Shown: positions 55,193-63,190 of the stretch, in pieces | Layout of the letters: each line of letters starts with the position of its first letter | How positions within the stretch are numbered: the stretch's first letter is position 1 | Source of the DNA: Promethearchaeota archaeon | Lineage (GTDB): Archaea > Asgardarchaeota > Lokiarchaeia > Sigyniarchaeales > SOKP01 | Direction of reading: 5' to 3' | NCBI GenBank assembly: GCA_016840085.1 | Contig: JAEOTA010000086.1 | Location: 1-64,000 of the forward strand | Length of the DNA: 64,000 nucleotides | Program-made: the position numbers and the translations under genes | Notes under the pieces: generated by a model | Databases searched by the model: none | The model's input: the letters and a program-made list of their open reading frames with translations, nothing else | Told to the model about the DNA's origin: nothing

Positions 55193-55348
55193 GTGGCTCC
55201 AATAGATAAAGAACTTCAAAATGAAATTAAGAAAGGTGTTTCACTCCAAAAAGTTAATGAAGAAGAGCTAAGAAAGAGAGAGGAAGAGAAAAAGAAACGC
55301 ATGGAAGAATTAGAAAAAGTTAAAGAAGCTTTAGGGGCAAAAGACTAA
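55193..55348 (+). CDS. 51-residue WH2-like actin-binding motif mini-protein
   Basis: A short frame begins with GTG, preceded by a purine-rich AAAAGGTG. Residues 5-21 read DKELQNEIKKGVSLQKV. This has the WH2 spacing L-x3-I-x2-G-x2-L-x2-V (L8, I12, G15, L18, V21), an amphipathic helix followed by an LKKV-type strand (here LQKV), as in N-WASP and thymosin-beta relatives. Residues 22-47 are a charged, probably coiled helix (EEELRKREEEKKKRMEELEK). Asgard archaea encode actins, so an actin-monomer binder is plausible. It has its own TATA-like box and stands between the GNAT gene and pelota. The family call rests on a short motif, and I could not search for homologues. Confidence 0.65.
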   Translation: MAPIDKELQNEIKKGVSLQKVNEEELRKREEEKKKRMEELEKVKEALGAKD

Positions 55349-55483
55349 ATTTTTTGTTTTTATTGATAATTTTTCTCTTTTTTTATTTATTTTAATTTTT
55401 ATAGGATTATATTAAATTAAGCTTATCTTTTACTACACATTAATTTTAAATAAAAATTCATCCTAAAGAGTTAGATTCAAGAT

Positions 55484-56566
55484 TTGAAAATTTTAGGTAT
55501 TAATCAGAAACATAGGGAAATTACAGTTCAAACAGAAAACCTTAACGATTTATGGACACTATATAATGTGATTAGTAAAGATGATGAAATCTCATCTCTA
55601 ACTCAACGAAGAATTGTTCTAAAAGAAGGAACTAGGGGAGATCGTAAACTAATGAGATTAAAATTAAAAGTTGAGACTGTGTCTTTTCATGAATTTTCAA
55701 ATCGGTTACGTATAAAAGGAAGAATATTAGAAGGTCCTGAAGATTTTGTTAGTTTCGGTACTTACCACACTTTTAATATAGAAATTCCCCATAAGGTTTC
55801 TATCATTAAAGAAAAGTGGTTAAATCATGATATAAAACGATTGAAACAAAGCTCAAAATTTGATAGTAATTTTATTATGCTCTTTATTGCTATTGAAACG
55901 GGGTTAGCAACAATAGCCCTTATAACTAACTTTAGGCATGAAAGGATTGCAACTATAAGAAAGAATATTCCTGGTAAAAGATACAAGCAATCCTATAGAA
56001 ACAAGGCATTAATCGAGTTTTTTGGAGATATAGAGAGAATATTAAAGGAAAAATTAGAAAATTATAACATAAATTTGATAATAATATGTGGTCCTGGAAA
56101 TACAAAAGATCATTTTATTAATTCTATAAAGAATTTGCCTGGTACAACTTATATGAACAAAATTAAAACTTGTCATGCTAGTTCTGGAACAGAAAGTGCT
56201 ATAATAGAAACTTTAAAGTCAAAAGAATTAGCCAACATTAAAAAAAGTGTAAAAATTTTACAAGAAACTCACTTAGTTGAAAAAATTATTACTCAATTTG
56301 CTAAAGATGCTGATTTTGTGGTTGTTGGTTTAAACGAAATCTCAAATGCATCAGAACGAGGCGCAGTTAAACATCTTTTAATAGCAGATATATTGATTCG
56401 GGGTACAGATAAGGAAAATAAGTTGAAAATTGAAGAAATTATAACCAATGTTGAAAATTCTGGAGGTTCAGTAAACATCATGAGTACAGAAAATATTCCT
56501 GGAGAACAATTAGTAAATCTGGGATCAATTGTTGGAATTTTACGATATAAACTTGATCAAATATGA
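55484..56566 (+). CDS. pelA: pelota (aPelota/Dom34) ribosome rescue factor
   Basis: A 360-residue protein of the eRF1/pelota family, which enters stalled ribosomes with aEF1A and, with ABCE1, splits them. The N-terminal SH3-like domain (LNDLWTLYNVISKDDEISSL, LKVETVSFHEFSNRLRIKGR) contrasts with eRF1 and lacks the NIKS motif. The central domain lacks GGQ. C-terminal signatures are YFVVGLNEISNASERGAVKH-like residues (VVVGLNEISNASERGAVKHL) and GILRYKLDQ. Start is TTG at 55484. It overlaps the downstream radical SAM gene by 4 bases. Confidence 0.94.
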   Translation: MKILGINQKHREITVQTENLNDLWTLYNVISKDDEISSLTQRRIVLKEGTRGDRKLMRLKLKVETVSFHEFSNRLRIKGRILEGPEDFVSFGTYHTFNIEIPHKVSIIKEKWLNHDIKRLKQSSKFDSNFIMLFIAIETGLATIALITNFRHERIATIRKNIPGKRYKQSYRNKALIEFFGDIERILKEKLENYNINLIIICGPGNTKDHFINSIKNLPGTTYMNKIKTCHASSGTESAIIETLKSKELANIKKSVKILQETHLVEKIITQFAKDADFVVVGLNEISNASERGAVKHLLIADILIRGTDKENKLKIEEIITNVENSGGSVNIMSTENIPGEQLVNLGSIVGILRYKLDQI

Positions 56567-57597
56567 AACCTGAGATAATTTATGTGGATAAAAAGTCACA
56601 AATCCCATTATACGGTATAGACTTTATTGGTGTCATTGATAGGGGTACAAATGTTATTGAACTCAAACCTCTAACTTTATGTAATTTGAAATGTAAATAC
56701 TGTTTTGTAAGAGCTGGAGATTACCACACTAATTTTATTGTGGATCCAGAATATTTATTAGAAAAAGTAGAAGAAATAGTTGAGATTAAAGGAAAATATA
56801 AAATTGAAATTCATTTAGCCCCTTACGGTGAAATTCTCCTATATTCTAAATTGTTTGAATTAATCGATAACCTCTGGAAAATAAAAGGAATTGAGATTAT
56901 TTCAATGCAAACAAATGGATTATTGCTCAAAAAAGAAACTATTGAAGAACTTGAAAGGGTACATTTAAGTCGAATAAATATTAGTCTGAATTCTTTAAAT
57001 CACGAAAAAGCTAATTATTTGAGTAATTGTAATGATTATAATCTTAATAATCTCATAAAAAATATAAATTTTCTATTGAATACAAAAATCGATTTGTTAA
57101 TTGCTCCAGTCTGGTTTCCTGGAGAAAATGATAATGACATTGAAGATATTATTGAGTTTATAATTAATTTAAGAAATAAAGGTTATTCTGAAAATAAGAT
57201 TCAAATTGGAATACAAAAGTATTTAATTTACAAAACTGGTAGAAAATTGAAAAAAATAAGACCTAAAAGTTGGGGTTATTTCTATACACAATTAACCAAT
57301 TTAGAAAAAAAATATGATATAAAATTAAAACTTGGACCTAAGGATTTTGGTATTCACAAACGTAAAAGCGTTACTTCTCTGAAATTAAATAAAAATGATA
57401 TAATGGACTTAACAGTGATCTCAAAAGGACGATGGAAAAATGAATTTATAGGAAAAATAAATGATAATTTTGGTTTGAAAGTACTTTTAAGTAAATCAAT
57501 ATCTAATCCCAATAACTTAATTGGAAAAAATATTAAGGTTAAAATTATAAAAGCAAACTATAAAGATAATATTTTAACTTCACTTTTCTCTATATAA
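56563..57597 (+). CDS. radical SAM protein with C-terminal TRAM-like domain
   Basis: A 344-residue radical SAM enzyme with the canonical CxxxCxxC: C40, C44, C47 in LTLCNLKCKYCFV. HLAPYGEILLY takes the place of the GGE motif, and MQTNGLLLK and RINISLNSLN are barrel motifs. The last 65 residues (VISKGRWKNEFIGKINDNFG, IGKNIKVKIIKANYKDNILT) form a small beta-barrel like TRAM, an RNA-binding module of tRNA-methylthiotransferases and TrmA. An RNA-modifying role fits this, but the substrate is not known. The ATG overlaps the pelota stop (ATGA), implying coupled translation. Confidence 0.83.
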   Translation: MKPEIIYVDKKSQIPLYGIDFIGVIDRGTNVIELKPLTLCNLKCKYCFVRAGDYHTNFIVDPEYLLEKVEEIVEIKGKYKIEIHLAPYGEILLYSKLFELIDNLWKIKGIEIISMQTNGLLLKKETIEELERVHLSRINISLNSLNHEKANYLSNCNDYNLNNLIKNINFLLNTKIDLLIAPVWFPGENDNDIEDIIEFIINLRNKGYSENKIQIGIQKYLIYKTGRKLKKIRPKSWGYFYTQLTNLEKKYDIKLKLGPKDFGIHKRKSVTSLKLNKNDIMDLTVISKGRWKNEFIGKINDNFGLKVLLSKSISNPNNLIGKNIKVKIIKANYKDNILTSLFSI

Positions 57598-57689
57598 ACT
57601 TAAATATTAATAAATTTATATAAATCAAAATAAGTATTCATATAAGCAAGAGTAACAGAAACTTAAAATTATTAAAAGTGGGGTATATA

Positions 57690-58313
57690 ATGAGTCCTAT
57701 TATAACTCATGAGGATGAATTAGAGCTATCAAAAATGGAAAAAGAATTAGTTGCCCAATTTAAAAAATTGGCTAAATCTCAGACCAACTTAATTGGTACT
57801 CAAAAAAAATATGCAGAACATATCACTAAAACTAACATTACAAGAGAAATGCTCAATAGAATCTTCAGAGATGTTTTGAAACAAATGCAAACTTTAGCTC
57901 GTGAACATAGATCTAATATAAAAGATGAAGAAGTTAAATTATATCAAGACATTATTCATAAAAATGATGAATTTATTAAAGCTAACAATAAATATTTGAA
58001 TGCAATTAAGGATTTGGCTGTTCAAAAAGAATATTTAGTAGAAAAAAAAGAGGAATTTGTCAATGCCTTAGCTGATGTGGCGAGTAAAAGATCAATAGTT
58101 ATTAAAAAAGCTTTGGATGTTGAAAAAGCAAAAAATAAATTAATTGATGGAGATAAGTTAAACTTGCTTGACCAACAGTTTAATGATGTTCAACGAGATT
58201 TTGATCGTGCACGTGATATCTTAATAAAAAAACTAACTCAATTTATTGAAGTAAGAGATGAAATAAATATCTTATGGCTTAAATTAAAAGATAATGTTAC
58301 AGAGTTAAGTTAG
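57690..58313 (+). CDS. long helical-bundle (possibly BAR-like) protein
   Basis: About 210 residues, nearly all helix: roughly 8-70, 75-150 and 155-205, with heptad-like hydrophobics and a charged surface (DELELSKMEKELVAQFKKLA, KKNDEF-type repeats, QQFNDVQRDFDRARDILIKK). Three long antiparallel helices with a basic face are the layout of BAR/F-BAR membrane-bending domains, but any spectrin-like bundle would look similar; this is inference. The first Met of the frame is 57678; Met 57690 (MSPIITHEDEL) is the more likely start, preceded by GTGGGG. The proline-rich protein follows after 130 bases on the same strand. Confidence 0.7.
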   Translation: MSPIITHEDELELSKMEKELVAQFKKLAKSQTNLIGTQKKYAEHITKTNITREMLNRIFRDVLKQMQTLAREHRSNIKDEEVKLYQDIIHKNDEFIKANNKYLNAIKDLAVQKEYLVEKKEEFVNALADVASKRSIVIKKALDVEKAKNKLIDGDKLNLLDQQFNDVQRDFDRARDILIKKLTQFIEVRDEINILWLKLKDNVTELS

Positions 58314-58443
58314 TTAAAATTATACTTACTTTTTTTATATTATTATTAAAATAAAATCGTTATGCTCAAACTTAAATTTATTAAATAAAAAATTATTAAA
58401 TTATTAGAAAAGCATTAAAAATAAAGTATTTAAAAGAGTTAAA

Positions 58444-58896
58444 ATGTGTGCTGAAGAATTTGCCTCCTTCTTAGAAACTACGCGAAAAGCTCCAATAGAG
58501 GAAAAACTCAATGCTTTTGGAGATATCGTTGAAAAAATAATGCAAATTGTGCTTAAGATCCCTGATTTAGTCGATCAAAGTCTTCAGACTGTCAATACAA
58601 AAGTTACTAATTTGCAAAATCAATTAACAGCTATAAATAATGATCTTTCATCACTTAAATCAGGTGGTACAATAGCCCCAGCAGCACCTGCCGCTTCACC
58701 AGCACCCGCATTAGGCGGCCCACCACCTGGAGGTCCACCTGGGGGTCCACCTGGGGGTCCACCCCCACCTGGAGGTCCACGGGGACCAGGACCAACTCCA
58801 GGGCCAAGTCGTCCAGCAAGTCCAGTTACTCTAAGAGGTGCAATTATGGGAGAACTTAAGCAGTTGTTCGCTAAAAGAAAGAGTCAATCGGGTTAA
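58444..58896 (+). CDS. coiled-coil, polyproline protein (WASP/VASP-like architecture)
   Basis: A 150-residue three-part protein. Residues 1-75 are helical with a leucine/valine heptad (VDQSLQTVNTKVTNLQNQLT, AINNDLSSLK), a likely oligomerising coiled coil. Residues 80-125 are rich in Pro, Gly and Ala, including GGPPPGGPPGGPPGGPPPPG, the kind of sequence bound by profilin. The C-terminal 25 residues form an amphipathic basic helix (LRGAIMGELKQLFAKRK). Oligomer, polyproline and short basic helix resembles Ena/VASP or WASP-family layout. The polyproline DNA is GC-rich against an AT-rich background, indicating selection on the protein. Profilin binding is inference. Confidence 0.8.
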   Translation: MCAEEFASFLETTRKAPIEEKLNAFGDIVEKIMQIVLKIPDLVDQSLQTVNTKVTNLQNQLTAINNDLSSLKSGGTIAPAAPAASPAPALGGPPPGGPPGGPPGGPPPPGGPRGPGPTPGPSRPASPVTLRGAIMGELKQLFAKRKSQSG

Positions 58897-59078
58897 AGAA
58901 CATAGCCAAATACCTAACTCAATGAATCTTTTTTCTATTAATTAAAAACAAATTCAAATTCTATATTATTTTCATAAATAAATTAGGAATTCCTTAAGTA
59001 ATAATAAATTTTTAATTATTTTATAAAGAAATAAAGCTCAGTAATTTTTAAATTCTCAATTGACTTTAGAGGCTTGTC

Positions 59079-59107
59079 AATTGATTATAGACTAAATATA
59101 ATCAATT
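59079..59107. repeat. perfect inverted repeat between convergent genes
   Basis: AATTGATTATA and TATAATCAATT form perfect 11-base arms around a 7-base loop. It sits between the convergent polyproline and Elf1-like genes, about 30 bases from the latter's stop. TCAATTGA also occurs 20 bases upstream as a direct repeat. It could terminate both transcripts or bind a dimeric protein. Confidence 0.6.
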
Positions 59108-59134
59108 TATGCTAAAAATTTATATGCTCGATTT

Positions 59135-59713
59135 TTAAAATTCTAGAAACCCAGGATCATCAAAAATATCTTCTAACTTTCGTTCTTTTTTTATCTTAGT
59201 TTCGCTTTCAGCAAATAAAGATTCTTCATCCGTCCGGACACCTCGTTCTAATTCATCAGCATCAAGTTTTAATATTGTGTTCTTTTCAAGTTGTTTATAT
59301 TCTTCTGCCTTAATTTTCCATTTGTTAACTTCATCTATATTGACATCTTCTTCTTCTAACAATAATGCAGCTTTAATCTTACATAGACCTGATAGTATAG
59401 AATATGATAATGCTAGTTCTCCCCATTCATTTTCCTCTTTTAACCTTTGAATTCGCTTTTCTAACCTTTGAAGCTCTTGATCTGCATAATATATATCTAT
59501 AAAATCCCCAAACGCATCAACTGGTTCTGAAATCGAAGTGACTAATACTTCTTTTGTTAATCCACAATTTCCACATTTTACCGATGCAAAAGCACCTTTT
59601 TTTTTAATATCAATCACTTTTACACTCTTTTCACCGCATTCAGGGCAAGTGAAAATTTTAGGTACTCTTTTAACCCTTTTGGCTGTGACTTGTTTTCTTT
59701 TTCGACGTCCCAT
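59135..59713 (-). CDS. Elf1-like transcription elongation factor with long C-terminal extension
   Basis: 192 residues from Met 59713 (MGRRKRKQV), which matches the basic start of eukaryotic Elf1. The zinc ribbon has C23, C26, C47 and C50, and SEPVDAFGDFIDIYYADQEL matches the Elf1 helix after the ribbon (SEPVDVYSDWID in eukaryotes). Elf1 rides with RNA polymerase and aids passage through nucleosomes. Eukaryotic Elf1 has about 85-145 residues; here about 110 residues follow the core, helical (RLEKRIQRLKEENEWGELAL) then acidic, ending EDIFDDPGFLEF. A longer frame starts at 59728. The extension is the unusual part. Confidence 0.85.
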   Translation of the reverse strand: MGRRKRKQVTAKRVKRVPKIFTCPECGEKSVKVIDIKKKGAFASVKCGNCGLTKEVLVTSISEPVDAFGDFIDIYYADQELQRLEKRIQRLKEENEWGELALSYSILSGLCKIKAALLLEEEDVNIDEVNKWKIKAEEYKQLEKNTILKLDADELERGVRTDEESLFAESETKIKKERKLEDIFDDPGFLEF

Positions 59714-59925
59714 ATTAACTTTCTCCAAAAAATAACGTTAATTATAAAAATAAACTCGTAATTTCTATTAAATTAAATAGAAACAAAGACTAAAAATTTT
59801 TTGCTTTTACACAGAATTATTTTAAAGGAATTTAGAAAAATTTTTTAGGGATGCTTAATTAGCTAAATTACTCTTTTTAGCTGAAATGTTTTTAATGTTT
59901 AATTACAAATGAGTGGATTTTAGGT

Positions 59926-61026
59926 ATGGAACATAATAACTTAACATTAGAAGATGATATAAATTTAATTAACACCGTTTTGGATGATATTGATATGAGA
60001 TATATTATTTTATTTCTTTATATCATTAGAAATGATTTATTTAAAGATTTGAGCAATAAAAATATCATTGAATCTTATAATAGAATTTTAGTATTAGATG
60101 AAATTTATAAAATCAATCTTATTAAATTTTGGGATGAAGAATTTATTGAAATTTATATTGACTTAGGATTAATTAAAAATATTCGCAGTAAAAGAGAGTT
60201 TGAACAAAAAGGTGATGATTTTATAATAAAACTAGGAGAAGAAACGATAACCATAGAGCAAGATACAATATCTGTTCCAGATGATACTCTATACTTACTA
60301 ATAAACAAAAAATTTAAATTATTAACGCGAAGAAATTTCAATTTAGCTTTAACTAGATTAAAAGGTGTAAGATGTGAGAAAACCAGTGTTATTCACCCTT
60401 TAATTTATGAAATTGGTGAACATGATTATACTTTATCAGATGATTTATATTATATTTTAGATCATTTCGGGAATACATATCAATTAATTAAAATAGAAGT
60501 GACAATTGAAGGATTTTATCAAAGATTTAAAGAAATTAAGGAAAAAATTAATGAATTTATTGAGATTTTTGACCCTACTTTAAACACTAAACCTATTCTA
60601 AAAAAAGTACATAAAGCAATCGATGATAATAAAGACATTATAAATTACCTGAAAGATGAGAAGATTCAACTTTCTGATAAATTTAATTTCGACAAGATTG
60701 ATAAAGAAAATGTTTTATTTAAAGAATGGAATTCGAAATTATTATTATTACTGAGATTAAGATATCAAATGAAACAGATTGAAGATAAGTTAGTTGAGTT
60801 AAAAAAATTTTATTCAGGTAAGGATAAAAAATTCAGGTATCTTGAATTCATTGAAAAAGTTACATACAACGAAGATAATATTTTAAATAATATTCAGAAT
60901 ACTTTAATCGATCTTAGAAAAGATTTGATAAATGTTAATGAGAAAATTAAAAAAATAACAAAGAAAGAATTAAAATTATTGAATTTGGATCATGAAAGAT
61001 TGATAATATCTAGGAGTGAAGAATAA
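59926..61026 (+). CDS. large helical protein of unknown function
   Basis: A 366-residue protein, mostly acidic and lysine-rich helices. Residues 10-150 may form a compact helical domain (DDIDMRYIILFLYIIRNDLF); 200-360 look like long coiled coils (KIKEKILN-like and DLINVNEKIKKITKKE). No known motif or membrane helix is seen. First gene of a four-gene run: the next gene begins 2 bases after its stop, so they are surely co-transcribed. Confidence 0.6.
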   Translation: MEHNNLTLEDDINLINTVLDDIDMRYIILFLYIIRNDLFKDLSNKNIIESYNRILVLDEIYKINLIKFWDEEFIEIYIDLGLIKNIRSKREFEQKGDDFIIKLGEETITIEQDTISVPDDTLYLLINKKFKLLTRRNFNLALTRLKGVRCEKTSVIHPLIYEIGEHDYTLSDDLYYILDHFGNTYQLIKIEVTIEGFYQRFKEIKEKINEFIEIFDPTLNTKPILKKVHKAIDDNKDIINYLKDEKIQLSDKFNFDKIDKENVLFKEWNSKLLLLLRLRYQMKQIEDKLVELKKFYSGKDKKFRYLEFIEKVTYNEDNILNNIQNTLIDLRKDLINVNEKIKKITKKELKLLNLDHERLIISRSEE

Positions 61027-61028
61027 AT

Positions 61029-61997
61029 TTGAAATGTCCTGTATGTAATGTGGAGATGGAACCTTTAGTTGTGAGAATTTTTCAATGTCCGCAATGTAAA
61101 AAAATAATTAAACAAAAAAATAAGGAAACAGAAGTAGAAGATGCTCAAAAAATAGAAATGGGTGTTTTCTATGAAGGAGATTATTTTCATAAAAACGCTT
61201 CATTGAATAAAAATTATGAGGTGGCGGAGAAAGGAATAGTAATTAATAAAAGTGAAAATCGTATGATTGCTGTACTAATTTGTCATAGCGCTTATCTAAA
61301 AGATGAGAAATATGTCCGATTATCATGGTGGAAGAATTATCAGCATGCAGGTATGTTAAAAGTTTATGATAAAGAAGTTTTAAAAAATATTATTATTGCT
61401 TTAGAAAAATTTGATGAAAGTTTTGATGATCTTTGGAATTTTAAAGGAAAATATGGAAAACAAGCACCCAAAACGAATGAAGAATTAGAAAAGGAAAAAA
61501 ATTTAGAAATTATTAAATATAGAATAATTGAAAATAGAACTTGTCCAAAGTGCCAAAAAAAAATGGATAAAAAGAAATCTCACTATGAATGTCAACATTG
61601 TGGAGAAATCGTTATTTTGGAGGGATATAATCAACCAATCTTCAACATAGATCCTAGCGATCTTGATCTACATTTTCAAGGAAATTTTCCAATAAATTTT
61701 TACTTACCTGTAAGTGGGATAACAATTAAATGGTTGATGGGGGAATGGAAGGCATTAGTAGTTATCTATTCAAAAGATAATCCAAATAGAAAGTGGTTAA
61801 GATTTTACTGGTGGGTACGAGATCTTAGTACTATTTTAAAATTTGGACAAAGAGAAATGGGGGTAGGTACTCAAATGGGTTGGAAAGCTCAAAGAGGAAT
61901 ATCTTCACCAAATATATATGATAAAAATCTTGTTAAACCATTAATTAATGCTTTGAGAAGAATATCAAGAGAATTAAATTGGGATATTGAAAAGTAA
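61029..61997 (+). CDS. tandem zinc-ribbon protein with internal duplication, unknown
   Basis: A 322-residue protein. The start is TTG 61029, directly giving MKCPVC. Two halves repeat the same plan: a zinc ribbon (C3, C6, C20, C23; then a second near residues 177-198, CPKC...CQHC) followed by a beta-rich unit with aligned sequences KYVRLSWWKNY and KWLRFYWWVRD, then YDKEVLKNIIIALEKF and YDKNLVKPLINALRRI. The duplication is evident by eye. The RxxWW core is not a family I recognise; a nucleic-acid or protein-binding role is possible. Located 2 bases after the preceding gene. Confidence 0.7.
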   Translation: MKCPVCNVEMEPLVVRIFQCPQCKKIIKQKNKETEVEDAQKIEMGVFYEGDYFHKNASLNKNYEVAEKGIVINKSENRMIAVLICHSAYLKDEKYVRLSWWKNYQHAGMLKVYDKEVLKNIIIALEKFDESFDDLWNFKGKYGKQAPKTNEELEKEKNLEIIKYRIIENRTCPKCQKKMDKKKSHYECQHCGEIVILEGYNQPIFNIDPSDLDLHFQGNFPINFYLPVSGITIKWLMGEWKALVVIYSKDNPNRKWLRFYWWVRDLSTILKFGQREMGVGTQMGWKAQRGISSPNIYDKNLVKPLINALRRISRELNWDIEK

Positions 61998-62023
61998 AAG
62001 ATATTAAAAGTTGAGAACTATAT

Positions 62024-63163
62024 ATGGAAGAAGTTCAAGATAAAACTTGGAAAGGATTATTAAAAAACTTTGAAAATGGACTTGAAAAAGCAATAGAAGA
62101 ATTGCAAAAAAGAGATGTAGAAAATATTCCTGGGGCTAAAGAAGCGCTTATTCAAAGATTAAATAATATGAAGCTTCACTTTCCTAAAAATAGTGGTGAT
62201 ATTTTTATAAAATCGATAAACGATAAAATTCAAAATAGTTTTTTTCCAAATACCAAGAATTTTACTAAAGCATTTGAGAACGTATTGAAATCAAGGACCC
62301 ACGAACAAGATTTCATTATAAATGAACTTTTAAATGGATTTGTAACTTCAAAAGCAAAAGCAATTGCTTCTGGAACACAAGGACCGATAATAGATAGAAT
62401 GGTAGAAGCTTTTAGCAAAAGAAATGATTTCCATATCGTCGATCATCAATTTTTTGCTATGTTTGGAGACCCAAATAAACCTCGTCATTATGTAAAGAAA
62501 CAACTTAAAGAATTAGTAAAAATGTTTGGGCTCATATCAAAGGAACTTGTAATTCAAAAAGACGTAAGGAGAAGCGAGGAAAAAGTCTATACATTTTACA
62601 CATTTCCAGATGAAATTATCAAAATTCTTGAAGAAAAATATTTAGTTATAGATAATGAACTAGGTTATGCTTATGTATCTAAGGATTTTGATAGAAATGT
62701 CTTTATTTGCATGTTTTTAGCAAATATTTCAGTAAAAAGAGATAATATAGATAAAATAGGGGGATCATATACTATAAATGGAATTTCTGCTATTTTTGCC
62801 TTAATTTTGTTATTGAGTTTTATGCCTAAATTGTCGGTTGATGAAACAAGCCCACTTTTAAATGACCCTAATTATGATGCAAATAGAATGAGTGTTATCC
62901 CAAAATCTTGGATGATGAAGCAAATTTTAGAACCTTTATTTGAACCGCTTATTAAAATTGTTGCATATAGAATAGGAGGAGGATTATGGTTGTCAAAAAT
63001 AATTGATTCTGAAATCAATAAAAAAATTAATAACCAAATACGATTTCTCATTAAAGATGTTAATAAATGGATACTTGGGAATCTATGTAGAGTAGAGATC
63101 CCAATCTTTGTTGAAATTTCGAATATATTTACAGAAGTTTTAGTTGGTTATAATGAACAATAA
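62024..63163 (+). CDS. unknown protein with winged-helix-like region and hydrophobic segment
   Basis: A 379-residue protein, third of the operon. Residues about 145-215 look winged-helix-like (RHYVKKQLKELVKMFGLISK, EKVYTFYTFPDEIIKILEEK). Residues 245-265 form a hydrophobic, glycine-containing helix (INGISAIFALILLLSFMP), possibly a membrane or buried helix. The last third is mixed alpha/beta. No family recognised. Starts 26 bases after the previous stop. Confidence 0.6.
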   Translation: MEEVQDKTWKGLLKNFENGLEKAIEELQKRDVENIPGAKEALIQRLNNMKLHFPKNSGDIFIKSINDKIQNSFFPNTKNFTKAFENVLKSRTHEQDFIINELLNGFVTSKAKAIASGTQGPIIDRMVEAFSKRNDFHIVDHQFFAMFGDPNKPRHYVKKQLKELVKMFGLISKELVIQKDVRRSEEKVYTFYTFPDEIIKILEEKYLVIDNELGYAYVSKDFDRNVFICMFLANISVKRDNIDKIGGSYTINGISAIFALILLLSFMPKLSVDETSPLLNDPNYDANRMSVIPKSWMMKQILEPLFEPLIKIVAYRIGGGLWLSKIIDSEINKKINNQIRFLIKDVNKWILGNLCRVEIPIFVEISNIFTEVLVGYNEQ

Positions 63164-63190
63164 GAATAGGAAGAGTTGTATTTTCAAAAG

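Noticed and set aside
58819..58896. Second WH2 motif at the C-terminus of the polyproline protein
   Set aside because: LRGAIMGELKQL has L-x3-I but lacks the G-x2-L-x2-V spacing, so it is better described as a basic amphipathic helix.
58444..58896. CCDC53/WASH-complex homologue
   Set aside because: A coiled coil followed by a proline-rich tract is similar in outline, but no specific residues of that family could be matched by eye.
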